Assembly: GCF_003992065.1 (NCBI RefSeq)
Contig: NZ_RQUZ01000006.1
Span: 62,001-126,000, forward strand
Direction: 5' to 3'
Origin: Veillonella seminalis
Lineage (GTDB): Bacteria > Bacillota > Negativicutes > Veillonellales > Veillonellaceae
Length of the DNA: 64,000 nt
Positions 1 to 10,100 of this stretch are shown here, in pieces. Under the pieces are notes generated by a model. The model was not told the origin of the DNA and ran no database searches. It saw only the letters and a list, made by a program, of their open reading frames with translations. Made by a program: the position numbers and the translations under genes. How positions within the stretch are numbered: position 1 is the first letter of the stretch; each line of letters opens with the position of its first letter.

Positions 1-878
1 GGCTTGGTACCGCTGAACTTGCTGCGGCGGTGTCTGAAGGAGGCGGTCTCGGTATTATCGGTGCCGGACATATGCCACCGGATGTTTTCCGTAATGAAAT
101 TCATAAATTAAAAGAACGTACAAATAAACCTTTCGGCTGTAACATTATGTTAATGTCGCCGTTTGTTAAAGAAGTTATGCAAGTTGTTTTGGAAGAACGT
201 GTTCCGGTAATTACAACCGGTGCGGGGAATCCGAGTACATACGTGCCTGCATTAAAAGAAATCGGCACTAAAGTTATTCCTGTAGTAGCTTCCGTATTGC
301 TTGCCAAACGTTTATTGCGCGGCGGTATTGATGCGGTTGTTGCGGAAGGTACCGAATCCGGCGGTCACGTAGGGGAAATCACAACTATGTGTTTAATTCC
401 TCAGATTGCTGACGCAGTAAACGTACCGGTTATTGCTGCCGGCGGTATTGCTGACGGTCGCGGTGCGGCTGCTGCGTTCGCTTTGGGCGCCAGTGCGGTA
501 CAGATGGGCACTCGCTTCGTATTATCCGAAGAATGTATTGCTCATGCTAACTATAAAGAAGCCGTATTAAAGGCAAAAGACCGTTCCACCGTTATGACAG
601 GTCTTACGACAGGTCATCCGGTTCGTATTTTAGAAAACTTATTATCCCATCAGTACCAGGAATTGGAATTCAGCGGTGCTCCTAAAGAAGAATTGGAAGC
701 TTTGGGTGCCGGTGCACTTCGCAAAGCGGCTATTGAAGGGGACGTTAAAAACGGTTCCGTTATGATTGGGCAGATTTCCGGTATGTTACAAGATGTAAAA
801 CCTTGTGCTCAGATCATTCGCGATATTATGGCCGAAACTGAAACTGTAATCGGCGGCTTACAAAAAATCATTAAATAA
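1..878 (+). CDS. fabK: Enoyl-ACP reductase FabK (5' end outside window)
   Basis: FMN-dependent enoyl-[acyl-carrier-protein] reductase II, which reduces the trans-2-enoyl-ACP in the last step of each fatty acid elongation cycle. The reading frame is open to the left edge (first full codon at position 3) and begins inside the family's N-terminal TAELAAAVSEAGG-like segment, so roughly the first 20 residues are missing; the GTG at 30 is internal. Visible motifs are AEGTESGGHVGE (flavin and catalytic region), IAAGGIADGRG and GASAVQMGTRF (phosphate binding). It is followed after 17 nt by fabD and heads a fab operon. No FabI-type reductase is visible, so this is the likely main enoyl reductase. The assignment is secure; only the start is unknown. 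Confidence 0.95.
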   Translation, partial: LGTAELAAAVSEGGGLGIIGAGHMPPDVFRNEIHKLKERTNKPFGCNIMLMSPFVKEVMQVVLEERVPVITTGAGNPSTYVPALKEIGTKVIPVVASVLLAKRLLRGGIDAVVAEGTESGGHVGEITTMCLIPQIADAVNVPVIAAGGIADGRGAAAAFALGASAVQMGTRFVLSEECIAHANYKEAVLKAKDRSTVMTGLTTGHPVRILENLLSHQYQELEFSGAPKEELEALGAGALRKAAIEGDVKNGSVMIGQISGMLQDVKPCAQIIRDIMAETETVIGGLQKIIK

Positions 879-895
879 TACAGGAGGCGTTACTA

Positions 896-1837
896 GTGAA
901 AACAGCATTTGTATTTCCTGGCCAAGGTTCTCAAAAAGTAGGTATGCTTCAAGATTTATATAATGCCTATGACATTGTAAAACAGCGTTTTGCGGAAGCT
1001 GATGAAGCATTGGGTTACTCCATTACAAAGCTTTGCTTTGAAGGTCCCGATACCGAATTGGTAAAAACAGCTAATACGCAACCGGCTATTTTAACAGCCA
1101 GCGTAGCTTGTTATGAAGTATTGAAAGAAAAGGGCTTTACTCCTGATATCGTAGGCGGTCACAGCTTGGGCGAATACAGTGCTTTGGTGGCAGCCGGCGT
1201 ACTTGATTTTAAAGATGCTGTTTACCTCGTTCATAAACGCGGTGAATTCATGCAGGATGCTGTGCCATTGGGCGAAGGTGCCATGGCGGCTATCTTGGCT
1301 TTGCCTCGTGAAGAAGTTGTGGCTATTTGTGAAAAAATCGACAAAGAAGTAGGTTCTGTTCAGGCCGTTAACTTTAACTGTCCGGGACAAATCGTTATTG
1401 CCGGGGCTAAAGCTGCTGTTGAAAAAGCTGCTGAAGAAATGAAAGCAGCCGGTGCAAAACGTGCCGTTATGTTACCTGTAAGTGCTCCGTTCCACAGTCG
1501 TTTGATGGAACCGGCCGCCGCTCGTTTGAAAGACGAATTGGATAAAGTAACTGTTAATGATGCTAAGATCCCTGTAGTAGTAAACGTAACCGGTGAAATT
1601 TTGACCGAAGCGGATGCTATTAAAAAATCTTTGGTTGTTCAAGCAGCTCATCCTGTTCTTTGGGAAGATTGCGTAGCTACAATGATTAATTATGGCGTAG
1701 GCAATTTCGTAGAAGTCGGTCCGGGCAAAGTTTTGACCGGTTTTACCAAAAAAATTAACAAAGACATGCAATTGGCTAATGTGGAAGATGTAGATTCCTT
1801 AGGGAAAAGTCTTGAATTTTTAGAAGGGGTTCGATAA
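896..1837 (+). CDS. fabD: Malonyl-CoA:ACP transacylase FabD
   Basis: Transfers malonyl from CoA to acyl carrier protein, supplying the extender unit for fatty acid synthesis in the cytoplasm. The 313-residue length is normal. The N-terminal FPGQGSQ motif (about residues 7-13) and the nucleophile motif GHSLGEYSA with Ser90 are present; the active-site His lies in SAPFHSRLM near residue 200. The start is GTG at 896, preceded by a strong AGGAGG. It sits between fabK and fabG with almost no spacing (1 nt to fabG), so it is co-transcribed and probably translationally coupled. Confidence 0.97.
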   Translation: MKTAFVFPGQGSQKVGMLQDLYNAYDIVKQRFAEADEALGYSITKLCFEGPDTELVKTANTQPAILTASVACYEVLKEKGFTPDIVGGHSLGEYSALVAAGVLDFKDAVYLVHKRGEFMQDAVPLGEGAMAAILALPREEVVAICEKIDKEVGSVQAVNFNCPGQIVIAGAKAAVEKAAEEMKAAGAKRAVMLPVSAPFHSRLMEPAAARLKDELDKVTVNDAKIPVVVNVTGEILTEADAIKKSLVVQAAHPVLWEDCVATMINYGVGNFVEVGPGKVLTGFTKKINKDMQLANVEDVDSLGKSLEFLEGVR

Positions 1838-1838
1838 A

Positions 1839-2582
1839 ATGCAGTTAACAGATAAAGTTGCTTTAGTTACCGGAGCCTCTCGCGGCATCGGCCGTGCCAT
1901 TGCTTTGTTAATGGCTAAACAAGGTGCAGACGTAGTAGTTAATTACAGCGGCAGTGAAGGTGCTGCTCAAGAAACCGTAGATGCTATTTTGGCTATGGGT
2001 CGCAAGGCGATTAAAATTAAAGCCAATGTAGGCAATGCTGAAGAAGTAGCGGCTATGGTGGAAGAAGCACACAGCACATTCGGCCGTATCGATATTTTAG
2101 TAAATAACGCAGGCATTACCCGTGACGGTTTGCTTATGCGTATGAAAGACAGCGATTGGGATGATGTTATCAACATCAACTTGAAAGGAGTTTATCTTAT
2201 GACTAAAGCTGTTTCCAAAATTATGATGAAACAGCGCAGCGGTAAAATTGTTAATATGACATCGGTTGTAGGTGTAACCGGTAATGCGGGCCAGGCCAAC
2301 TATAGTGCCTCTAAAGCCGGCGTAATCGGGTTTACGAAAACTTGTGCTAAAGAATTGGCATCTCGCGGTATTACCGTAAATGCCATTGCACCGGGTTTCA
2401 TTCACACCGACATGACGGATGTTTTATCTGATAAAGTTAAAGAAGCCATGGTTCATACGATTCCGTTGGGCCGTATGGCTGAACCGGACGAAGTAGCAGC
2501 TGTAGCTGTCTTTTTAGCCAGTGATATGTCGAGTTATATTACGGGTCAAGTCATTAATGTTGACGGCGGCATGGTAATGTAG
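1839..2582 (+). CDS. fabG: 3-oxoacyl-[ACP] reductase FabG
   Basis: NADPH-dependent reductase of 3-oxoacyl-ACP, the first reduction of the elongation cycle. It is a classical short-chain dehydrogenase of 247 residues. The cofactor motif TGASRGIG is at residues 12-19, NNAG near 90, and the catalytic Ser (NMTSVVG) and YSASK (Tyr and Lys) near 140-157. It starts 1 nt after the fabD stop and is followed 40 nt later by acpP. The genomic context removes the usual doubt about which short-chain dehydrogenase is the real FabG. Confidence 0.96.
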   Translation: MQLTDKVALVTGASRGIGRAIALLMAKQGADVVVNYSGSEGAAQETVDAILAMGRKAIKIKANVGNAEEVAAMVEEAHSTFGRIDILVNNAGITRDGLLMRMKDSDWDDVININLKGVYLMTKAVSKIMMKQRSGKIVNMTSVVGVTGNAGQANYSASKAGVIGFTKTCAKELASRGITVNAIAPGFIHTDMTDVLSDKVKEAMVHTIPLGRMAEPDEVAAVAVFLASDMSSYITGQVINVDGGMVM

Positions 2583-2622
2583 CTAATATATAGAGCAAGC
2601 AATGAAAGGAGGTGAAATCACA

Positions 2623-2859
2623 ATGACCACGTTTGATAAAGTTAAAGCGATCGTTGTGGAACAGTTAGGCGTTGACGAAGCTGAAGTTAAGATTGATTCT
2701 ACATTCATTGACGACTTAGGAGCTGACTCCTTAGACATCGTTGAATTGATCATGGCTTTCGAAGAAGAATTCAATGTTGAAATTCCTGATGATGTAGCTG
2801 AAAAAATTAAAACAGTGAAAGATACGGTAGAATACATCGATTCTATCAAAGAAGCGTAA
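2623..2859 (+). CDS. acpP: Acyl carrier protein
   Basis: Carries growing acyl chains on a 4'-phosphopantetheine arm attached to Ser36 in GADSLD. The protein has 78 residues, is acidic, and has the expected four-helix pattern. I chose ATG 2623 because AAAGGAGGTGA lies just upstream at normal spacing; the in-frame ATG at 2602 would put the ribosome-binding site inside the gene and add seven non-family residues. It follows fabG by 40 nt and is followed by a GNRA-capped hairpin at 2878-2899. Confidence 0.97.
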   Translation: MTTFDKVKAIVVEQLGVDEAEVKIDSTFIDDLGADSLDIVELIMAFEEEFNVEIPDDVAEKIKTVKDTVEYIDSIKEA

Positions 2860-2877
2860 GACTTACTTGTGCACCGG

Positions 2878-2899
2878 TAGGAGGCGGCAACGCCTCCTA
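2878..2899 (+). promoter_or_regulatory. GCAA-capped hairpin between acpP and the next fab gene
   Basis: TAGGAGGCG (2878-2886) pairs perfectly with CGCCTCCTA (2891-2899) around the tetraloop GCAA, a GNRA loop. No T-tract follows, so it is not a standard intrinsic terminator. It may be an mRNA-stabilising or processing element that lets acpP be expressed above its neighbours; that role is inference. The left arm also contains AGGAGG, sequestered in the stem. Confidence 0.6.
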
Positions 2900-2928
2900 G
2901 TCGGTATACGTAACAGGAGGAATTTATA

Positions 2929-3885
2929 GTGAAGCTCCCTGAACTTCGCATTGGAAATCTGGTGGCAAAGGTGCCAATCATTCAAGGCGGCATGGCAATC
3001 AGATTGTCTACAGCTCGTCTTGCAGCAGCTGTAGCTAATGAAGGTGGCATCGGTCTAATTGCGGCCTCCGGTATGCCATTTGATGAATTACGTTATGAAA
3101 TTAAATTAGCTCGAAAATTATCACCTACGGGTATTATTGGTATAAATGCAATGGTAGCAGCTTCCGAGTTTGCTGGCCTAGTGCGAACGGCTATCGAAGA
3201 AGGTATTGACCTTGTTGTAGCCGGTGCAGGTTTTTCTCGTGATATGTTTGGTATGGGGAAAGAATCGGGCACACCCATTGTTCCGATTGTGTCCTCCGGG
3301 AAATTAGCTCGTATTTCCGAAAGCTTGGGTGCGGCGGCTGTCATCGTTGAAGGCAGTGAAGCCGGCGGTCATTTAGGTACGAATCGATCCTCGCGTGAGA
3401 TTGTGCCGGAGGTGTTAAAGGCCGTAAAAAATATCCCTGTTATCGGAGCGGGCGGTGTTCTTGATGGGAAAGACATTGTAGAAATGTTGAAATTAGGAGC
3501 AAACGGCGTACAAATGGGCAGTCGTTTTGCCGCTAGTGAAGAATGCAACGCATCGGATGAGCTTAAGAAAATGTATTTATGTGCTAAAGCTCCTGAAGAT
3601 GTTGTTTTAATAGAAAGTCCGGTAGGTTTGCCGGGGCAGGCGATTCGCAACAAATTCGCTGCTTCTATATTGGACGGTACTGTACCGCCACCAACTGAAT
3701 GTGACCGTTGCTTAAAGCATTGTTCTCATAAATTTTGCTTGATTAAAGCATTGGAACGGGCACAGCAAGGGGACGTGGAAACTGGTTTGGTATTTTCCGG
3801 CAATAATATGAGAAAAGTAGATGAGATTTTGCCTGTTAAGGAGATTTTCCGTCGCCTATTGGCGGAAACGTCTCAGATTGATTAA
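2929..3885 (+). CDS. FabK-like / nitronate monooxygenase-family flavoprotein with Cys-rich tail
   Basis: A 318-residue TIM-barrel FMN protein of the 2-nitropropane dioxygenase/FabK family, starting at GTG 2929 behind ACAGGAGG. Family motifs are PIIQGGMA near residue 15, VEGSEAGGHLG near 145, VIGAGGVLDG and GANGVQMGSRF. Unlike the fabK at the left edge, it has a C-terminal cysteine cluster C-x2-C-x3-C-x4-C (near residues 249-261, CDRCLKHCSHKFC) that could bind a metal or iron-sulfur cluster. Its place between acpP and fabF argues for a lipid-related job, perhaps an alternative enoyl reductase, but nitronate or other enone oxidoreduction is equally possible. Family is clear; substrate is not. 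Confidence 0.75.
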   Translation: MKLPELRIGNLVAKVPIIQGGMAIRLSTARLAAAVANEGGIGLIAASGMPFDELRYEIKLARKLSPTGIIGINAMVAASEFAGLVRTAIEEGIDLVVAGAGFSRDMFGMGKESGTPIVPIVSSGKLARISESLGAAAVIVEGSEAGGHLGTNRSSREIVPEVLKAVKNIPVIGAGGVLDGKDIVEMLKLGANGVQMGSRFAASEECNASDELKKMYLCAKAPEDVVLIESPVGLPGQAIRNKFAASILDGTVPPPTECDRCLKHCSHKFCLIKALERAQQGDVETGLVFSGNNMRKVDEILPVKEIFRRLLAETSQID

Positions 3886-3923
3886 TGTATTTCGATATAT
3901 AGTTTACATGTGAGGTGAAATAA

Positions 3924-5168
3924 TTGGAAAAACGTGTTGTTATTACCGGTTTAGGGGCTATTACGCCTGTAGGTATTGGTAAAGATGCTTTTTATGAAGC
4001 TTTATTGGCAGGTAAATCCGGGATTGGCCCGATTACCCATTTTGATGCTTCTGAATATGCTACCCGCATTGCCGGTGAAGTTAAGGATTTTGATATTACG
4101 CAGTATGGTGTAGAGAAGAAAGAGTCCCGTCGTATGGACCGTTCCTCTCAATTTGCAATCGCGGCGGCAGTTCTTGCTTTACGTGATTCTGAACTCGATT
4201 TGGATAAAGAAGATCGCGATCGTTGCGGTACTGTAGTTGGTACCGGTATCGGCGGGATTGACTCCATCCACGATGTTTATGTTACATTATTTGAAAAAGG
4301 ACCTAATCGTGTAAGTCCTTTCGCAGTACCTATGATGATTGCCAACATGGTATCCGGTCGTGTGTCCATCGAACTTGGTCTTCGTGGTCCGGCTATTACT
4401 GATATTACGGCTTGTGCATCCGGTACTAATTCCATTGGTGATGCATTCCGCATCGTAGCTCGCGGTGACGCTGACATTATGTTTGCCGGCGGTACGGAAG
4501 CAGCTGTATCTCCTGCAGCAGTTGCCGGTTTCGCAGCTATGAAAGCTATGTCTACCCGCAATGATGAACCTGAAAAAGCTTCGCGTCCGTTTGACGCCGA
4601 TCGTGACGGTTTCGTTATGGGTGAAGGCGCCGGTATCGTAGTTCTTGAAGAATTGGAACACGCTAAAGCACGCGGTGCTCATATCTATGCTGAAGTAATC
4701 GGTTACGGCAGCAATGGTGATGCTTATCACATTACAGCTCCGGCTCCGGGCGGTGTACAAGCTCGTAAATGTATGGAATTGGCCATTAAAGATGCAGGCA
4801 TCGATCCTAGTGAAATTAACTACATCAATGCTCATGGTACTTCTACAGGTCTTAATGACAAAAACGAAACTATGGCTATTAAGGAATTATTCGGTGACCA
4901 TGCTAAATCCTTGGCAGTTAACTCGACTAAATCCATGACTGGCCATTTATTGGGCGCAGCCGGTGCTATTGAAGCCATCGTTATGGCTATGGCTATTGAA
5001 ACCGGTAAAATTCACCCTACCATCAACTTGACTAATCCGGATCCTGAACTCGATTTGGATTATGTAAAAGAAGGGGCTCGTGAATTGAAAGTAAATTGCG
5101 CATTATCCAATTCCTTCGGTTTTGGCGGTCATAATGCAACATTACTTGTTCGTCGTTACGAGGACTAA
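3924..5168 (+). CDS. fabF: 3-oxoacyl-ACP synthase II FabF
   Basis: Condensing enzyme that extends acyl-ACP with malonyl-ACP by decarboxylative Claisen condensation. It has 414 residues, as usual. The nucleophile Cys164 lies in TACASGTN, and the two catalytic histidines in NAHGTSTG and MTGHLLGAAG. The start is TTG at 3924, preceded by GAGGTGA, and matches the family N-terminus (EKRVVITGLGAITPVG). It ends directly against the TTG start of rnc. No fabH or fabZ is visible in this part of the operon; they may lie to the left. Confidence 0.97.
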   Translation: MEKRVVITGLGAITPVGIGKDAFYEALLAGKSGIGPITHFDASEYATRIAGEVKDFDITQYGVEKKESRRMDRSSQFAIAAAVLALRDSELDLDKEDRDRCGTVVGTGIGGIDSIHDVYVTLFEKGPNRVSPFAVPMMIANMVSGRVSIELGLRGPAITDITACASGTNSIGDAFRIVARGDADIMFAGGTEAAVSPAAVAGFAAMKAMSTRNDEPEKASRPFDADRDGFVMGEGAGIVVLEELEHAKARGAHIYAEVIGYGSNGDAYHITAPAPGGVQARKCMELAIKDAGIDPSEINYINAHGTSTGLNDKNETMAIKELFGDHAKSLAVNSTKSMTGHLLGAAGAIEAIVMAMAIETGKIHPTINLTNPDPELDLDYVKEGARELKVNCALSNSFGFGGHNATLLVRRYED

Positions 5169-5930
5169 TTGAGGGGCCGAAAGACTCATAAGACAATCTC
5201 GCACCAAGCTCGCGAAGCAGCGCTTCGAGAGCTTGTGGCGCGTTTGCGTATCCCTCTGACAGATATTGATTTGCTCGACAGAGCGTTTACGCACACGTCT
5301 TATGCAAATGAAAATAGAGCAGCTCGCGTTAAGCATAACGAACGTTTGGAATTTTTGGGCGACGCCGTTTTAGACTTAATTATCGGCGAGTATCTGTTTA
5401 AAACATATCCTCAAATGACTGAGGGTGAACTGACCAAAATAAAGGCAGCAACTGTATGTGAAACTTCGTTGGCTACTTGTAGTTCTAAATTAAACTTTGG
5501 TAATTATTTGTTGCTCGGGCGAGGCGAATGTACGTCCGGCGGCCGAGAACGGGCGTCGATTTTGGCTGATACTTTTGAAGCCGTTATCGGTGCTTTGTAT
5601 GTAAATACTTCGTATGAAGTAACGGCGCAGTTCGTATTGAGTCATTTGCAAGGATATCTGGAAAAAGCGAAAGACGGTAAACTTGGTAAGGATTACAAAA
5701 CTATGTTGCAGGAATATGTGCAACAGGAAGGCGAAAAGCAAATCGTGTATACCTTGCTGAGTGAATCGGGACCCGATCATGACAAGATATTCTGCATGGA
5801 AGTGCGGATTGAAGGCAAAGCCTACGGTTCCGGTACCGGTAAAAGCAAAAAAGAAGCTGAACAAAATGCGGCTCAAGTTACGCTTGACTATTTAATCGGT
5901 AAAAGAGCTTGCCGGTTAACGCAAGATTAA
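5169..5930 (+). CDS. rnc: Ribonuclease III
   Basis: Double-strand-specific endoribonuclease for rRNA and mRNA processing. The N-terminal catalytic domain carries the signature ERLEFLGDAVLDL (about residues 58-70) and the second acidic motif near DTFEAVIGALY; the C-terminal 70 residues form a double-stranded RNA-binding domain ending in KSKKEAEQNAAQ. The TTG start abuts the fabF stop with ACGAGGA as a possible ribosome-binding site. An intrinsic terminator follows at 5951-5975. The linkage acpP-fabF-rnc-smc-ftsY is common in bacteria. Confidence 0.96.
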   Translation: MRGRKTHKTISHQAREAALRELVARLRIPLTDIDLLDRAFTHTSYANENRAARVKHNERLEFLGDAVLDLIIGEYLFKTYPQMTEGELTKIKAATVCETSLATCSSKLNFGNYLLLGRGECTSGGRERASILADTFEAVIGALYVNTSYEVTAQFVLSHLQGYLEKAKDGKLGKDYKTMLQEYVQQEGEKQIVYTLLSESGPDHDKIFCMEVRIEGKAYGSGTGKSKKEAEQNAAQVTLDYLIGKRACRLTQD

Positions 5931-5950
5931 TTCAGGTATATGGTAAATAG

Positions 5951-5975
5951 AGGAGCGGCTAATCCGCTCCTTTTT
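5951..5975 (+). terminator. Intrinsic terminator after rnc
   Basis: AGGAGCGG (5951-5958) pairs with CCGCTCCT (5964-5971) around a five-base loop, followed by TTTTT. It lies between rnc and the radical SAM gene and should end the fab-rnc transcript. Confidence 0.85.
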
Positions 5976-6000
5976 CGTATATAGGATGAGGTACATAAAA

Positions 6001-7116
6001 ATGAACCAAAAGAAAAGCAACAGCATACGTCAAGACAAGCCTCACGGTTTGATTCCTTTTTATATACCTCATGCAGGTTGTCCGCAGCAATGTGTGTTTT
6101 GCAATCAGCATCGCATTGCGGCCGGTGGCACACGTGCCACACAGGCAGATGTAAAAGCAACGATTCATGAATATATAGGTACCGAACGTGATACCAAGTA
6201 CTGGGAGGTGGCTTTTTACGGGGGCAGTTTTTCGGCCCTGCCGGAAGAATTGCAATGCTCCTTATTGGAACCTGCTTATGAAGCTTTAAAAGCCGGTGAA
6301 ATCGATGCCATACGTTGTTCCACAAGACCGGATGCACTCAGTGATGATGCCATTGACTTGCTTATGTCATATGGCTTGAGTACCGTCGAAATCGGGGTAC
6401 AGTCTATGGATGATGAAATTCTCACAAGAGCCAAACGGGGGCATACGGCTGCGGAAGTTATTGAAGCCGTACGGCGTTTGCAAGCACGCGGCCTTACGGT
6501 GGGAATCCAGTTGTTGCCCGGCTTACCCGGTGAAAGCTGGTTAACCTTGGTAAATACAGCAGTGAAAGTGGCTCAATTACAACCGGATTTTGTTCGTATT
6601 TATCCGGTGCTCGTTATTGAAGATACGGAATTGGCTGATGATGTGAGAGCCGGTCTTTATACACCGCTTACCGTAGCAGAAGCTGTCAAATACAGTGCCT
6701 TTTTAAAAAGTTACTTTGAGGACAAGGGAATTACGGTTATTCGCACCGGTTTGCAGAGTACGCCGGAGCTCGATCAAGGTATCGGTCTTGTAGGCGGTCC
6801 CTATGAACCGGCTATGGGGGAATTGGTAACCAATTATCAATGGTTGCAGAAGTTTTTACGAGTCATCAATGATCATATAGCGGCCGGTTTACCGATGCAT
6901 TGTGTAACGGTCTTGTATCCTCGTTCGCTGACATCAAAAGTGCGTGGTGAGAAGCAGCGTAATATGAAATATTTAGCGATGAATTATGAAGATTGTACAT
7001 GGCATTGGCATGAACTGGGATCTAAAAAGGCAAATGCTATGTTCGGATTAAAAACAAACAAATTTTCGGATAATGTTCTGCTTTTTATCGATAATTATAG
7101 GTATAATGTGATATAA
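6001..7116 (+). CDS. Elp3-like radical SAM protein
   Basis: A 371-residue radical S-adenosylmethionine enzyme. The cluster-binding cysteines are Cys27, Cys31 and Cys34 in CPQQCVFC, close to the N-terminus, followed by the VAFYGGSFSAL motif near residue 68 and the barrel motifs VEIGVQSM and IQLLPGLPGE. This is the arrangement of the Elp3/COG1243-type proteins found beside rnc-smc-ftsY in many Firmicutes, but the acetyltransferase domain of true Elp3 is absent. ATG 6001 is chosen over ATG 5986 because GATGAGGT (5985-5992) is the ribosome-binding site for 6001. A tRNA-modification role is possible; the substrate is unknown. Confidence 0.8.
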   Translation: MNQKKSNSIRQDKPHGLIPFYIPHAGCPQQCVFCNQHRIAAGGTRATQADVKATIHEYIGTERDTKYWEVAFYGGSFSALPEELQCSLLEPAYEALKAGEIDAIRCSTRPDALSDDAIDLLMSYGLSTVEIGVQSMDDEILTRAKRGHTAAEVIEAVRRLQARGLTVGIQLLPGLPGESWLTLVNTAVKVAQLQPDFVRIYPVLVIEDTELADDVRAGLYTPLTVAEAVKYSAFLKSYFEDKGITVIRTGLQSTPELDQGIGLVGGPYEPAMGELVTNYQWLQKFLRVINDHIAAGLPMHCVTVLYPRSLTSKVRGEKQRNMKYLAMNYEDCTWHWHELGSKKANAMFGLKTNKFSDNVLLFIDNYRYNVI

Positions 7117-7176
7117 TAAAAGGTACGTTATTAGAAATATTTTAAGTGACTTAAGACACACGGAAAGGTGGTTTGC

Positions 7177-10100
7177 ATGCAACTCTTACGATTAGAGTTA
7201 AAAGGATTCAAGTCCTTTGCGGATAAAACAATTGTAAAATTTTCACCCGGCATGACGGCTATCGTGGGACCTAACGGAAGTGGTAAGAGTAATATTACCG
7301 ATGCTATGCGTTGGGTGTTGGGTGAGTCCAATGTGCGCCATTTACGTGGTCAAAAAGCGGAAGATATAATTTTTGCCGGTACGGAAAAACGCCGCCCTAT
7401 GAGTACGGCGGAAGTAACCTTGGTATTCGACAACAGCGACAAGCGTTTGCATCCGGACCTGGCGGAAGTGGCGTTGACGCGCCGTATTTATCGCAGCGGT
7501 GAAAGTGAGTTTTTTATTAATAAAAAAGCCTGTCGTCTTAAGGATATACAGGCTCTGCTTGCCGATACGGGCCTGGGTCGTGATTCCATGGCTATTATCG
7601 GTCAGAACCGAGTCGATGCGATTTTAAACAGTAAACCGGAAGAACGGCGCCTTATTTTTGAAGAAGTAGCCGGTATTTCCCGTTTTAAAATGAATAAGGA
7701 TGAGTCATTGCGCCGCATGGGGCAAACTGATCGCAATATGGAGCGTGTTGCCGATTTGATGGCTAATCTTGAGGAGCAAATGGAACCCCTTCGTGAAAAA
7801 GCGGCCAAGACGCAAACACATGCGGAATTGAGCCGTCAAAAACGATTGTTGGACGGGGCCTTGGCTTTTCATGATTATAAAGTGGCCGATCGCTTATTTA
7901 CCAAGCAGGAAAATGAAAAGATTGCTTTAGAGCAGGAACAAATAGAAATTCAGACGGAGCTGTCCGGCCTGGGAGCACGGGAACAACAGTTAAAATTGAA
8001 GTCTGACGAACAACAACAGGCTTTGCGCCGGCAGGAAGAATTGTATGCTCAGGCTCAAAAAGAAGAGGCTCGTTTACAAGGTGAGAAAAATGTGTTGACC
8101 GAGCAATTGCGCAATGCCGATAAAGAGTTACAGGAATTGAGTGATCGCATTCATGAAATGGAAGCAACCATAGCCGGTGACCGTCAGAAGGTGCTGGTTC
8201 ATCAGAAATTATTGGTTGACGGTGCCGGTGAATTGGCAGCCAAAGAAGCGGCTTTGCAGACGGCGGAAGAAGTCTATGAATCGGCTCGCCTGGAATTACA
8301 ACGAATTCAGGGTGAGTTTCAGTCGGTTCAGGCAGCCATGGCGACGCGTCATGATGAACAACTGAAATTGGTAGGACTGGTAGAAAAATATCGGGTCGAA
8401 TTACAAACTTTAAACAGCGAGCTGACGAAGATTGCCGAGTTGACGGCGACTTTAGCCGATGAATTGACCACCGTAACGGCTGAAGAAAGGGAGGCCTTTA
8501 CGAAACATCAGACCTTGTTGGAACAACAGTCAACCAATCGGGCCGAACGGGAAAGCACCCAACAAGCGATGAGTGATTTACGACAACGTCGTCAGCAACT
8601 TGATAAAGAGTGTCAGACCGGACGCCGTGAAGAGCAGCGTATCGAAGGTCGTTTACAATTACTCGCTCAATGGGCTGAACAGCATGAAGGCTATGCGGAC
8701 GGCACGCGTAATGCATTGGCTGCCAAAGAATCCTGGCAGTCGGATTTATTGGGAGCTATCGGCGATTTATTCACGGTTAAGCCTGAATACGCCACTGCTC
8801 TTGATATCGCGTTGGGCGGCAGTATTAATCATGTAGTATCGCGCACATCGCGAGCCGCAGCCGATTGTATTGCTTATTTAAAACGTACGCAAGGCGGTCG
8901 CGTCACATTCCTGCCGTTGGAAACGGTACACGGACAGGCCCTTAATACGCCGGCTCTGAATGAACCGGGTGTATTGGGACGAGCCGTAGATTGCATTACT
9001 TTTGATGAAATGTATCGCGGTGTTTTTACCTACTTATTGGGGCGTACTTTGGTGGTTGAAACAATGGAGCAGGCCATCGCGTTACAGAAGAAATATAAAC
9101 AACAACTTCGCTTGGTAACCTTGGGGGGCGAACAATTTCAGCCCGGCGGTTCATTGTCCGGCGGTGTGACAAAACGCCGTAAAGCGTCCGTTATGGCGCA
9201 AAAAGAAGAGATGGGCGTATTAAGCACCAAATTGCAAGCATTACAGCAGCAATTAGGGGACAAACAAAAGGCCGTAGCCGATTATGAACAACAGCTTGAA
9301 GTGTTAAGTGATGAGTTGGCAGCAAAACAGAGTCGTTGGGATGAGCAGCATACATTGCTCTTAACGGCAGAGTCTGTTTTGAAAACAACAAGGGAACGTA
9401 AGCTCCGCAAGGAACAGGTTTTACAAAATAACCTGGCTGAACAGGAGCGTTTAACTTCTGAGCAAGCCAATGTTAAAATAGAATTGGAACAAGTTGAAGC
9501 GAATCTTAAGCAATTAAATGACGCTTTACAGGCAGATGGCGGTAATACGGTAACGCTTGCTGAATTGGAACGCTGTCAAAAAGAGCAGGATGCAGCCAAT
9601 CAGGCGCGTCATGAAGCTCGTTTGCAGTATGAACAATTACGTCAGCAACAGAGTTACGGTGAACAGCAGATTAGCGATTGGCAAACGGCCATAGAACAGA
9701 ATGTGGCCCGTATGGAACCGCTAAAAATACAGTTGGCTTCGCAAGAGCAGCAGGCCACTGCGGTCTTGCCGCAACAATTGGTTGAGTTGACCGCGGCTTG
9801 TGAAAATCAGGTCAAAGTGACAGCGGATTTGGTAGCACAGCGTGACTCGTTATATGAATCACATAGTGAACAGCAGCGAACTTTGGCTGATTATGCATCG
9901 GAACGGGAGACTTTGGATACGCGTCAAAAGCGGATTCAACAGCGTTTGATGCAAATGGAAGGTCAACTGGCAAAATATGAAATCAACAGTGAACAGGCCT
10001 TGCAGAAAATTAATGAACTCGGGTTTTCAAGAGACGAAGCACAGGCATTACAGTCGACCGGAGCCGTGGCGGATTGGCGTCTGGAAGAAGGCAAGTTGAG

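Noticed and set aside
2929-3885. Annotation as simple nitronate monooxygenase
   Set aside because: Family membership allows it, but the position between acpP and fabF makes a lipid role at least as likely, so no specific name was given.
4287-4835. Open frame of 182 codons on the - strand inside fabF
   Set aside because: Antisense shadow of fabF, Cys- and Thr-rich translation without domains.
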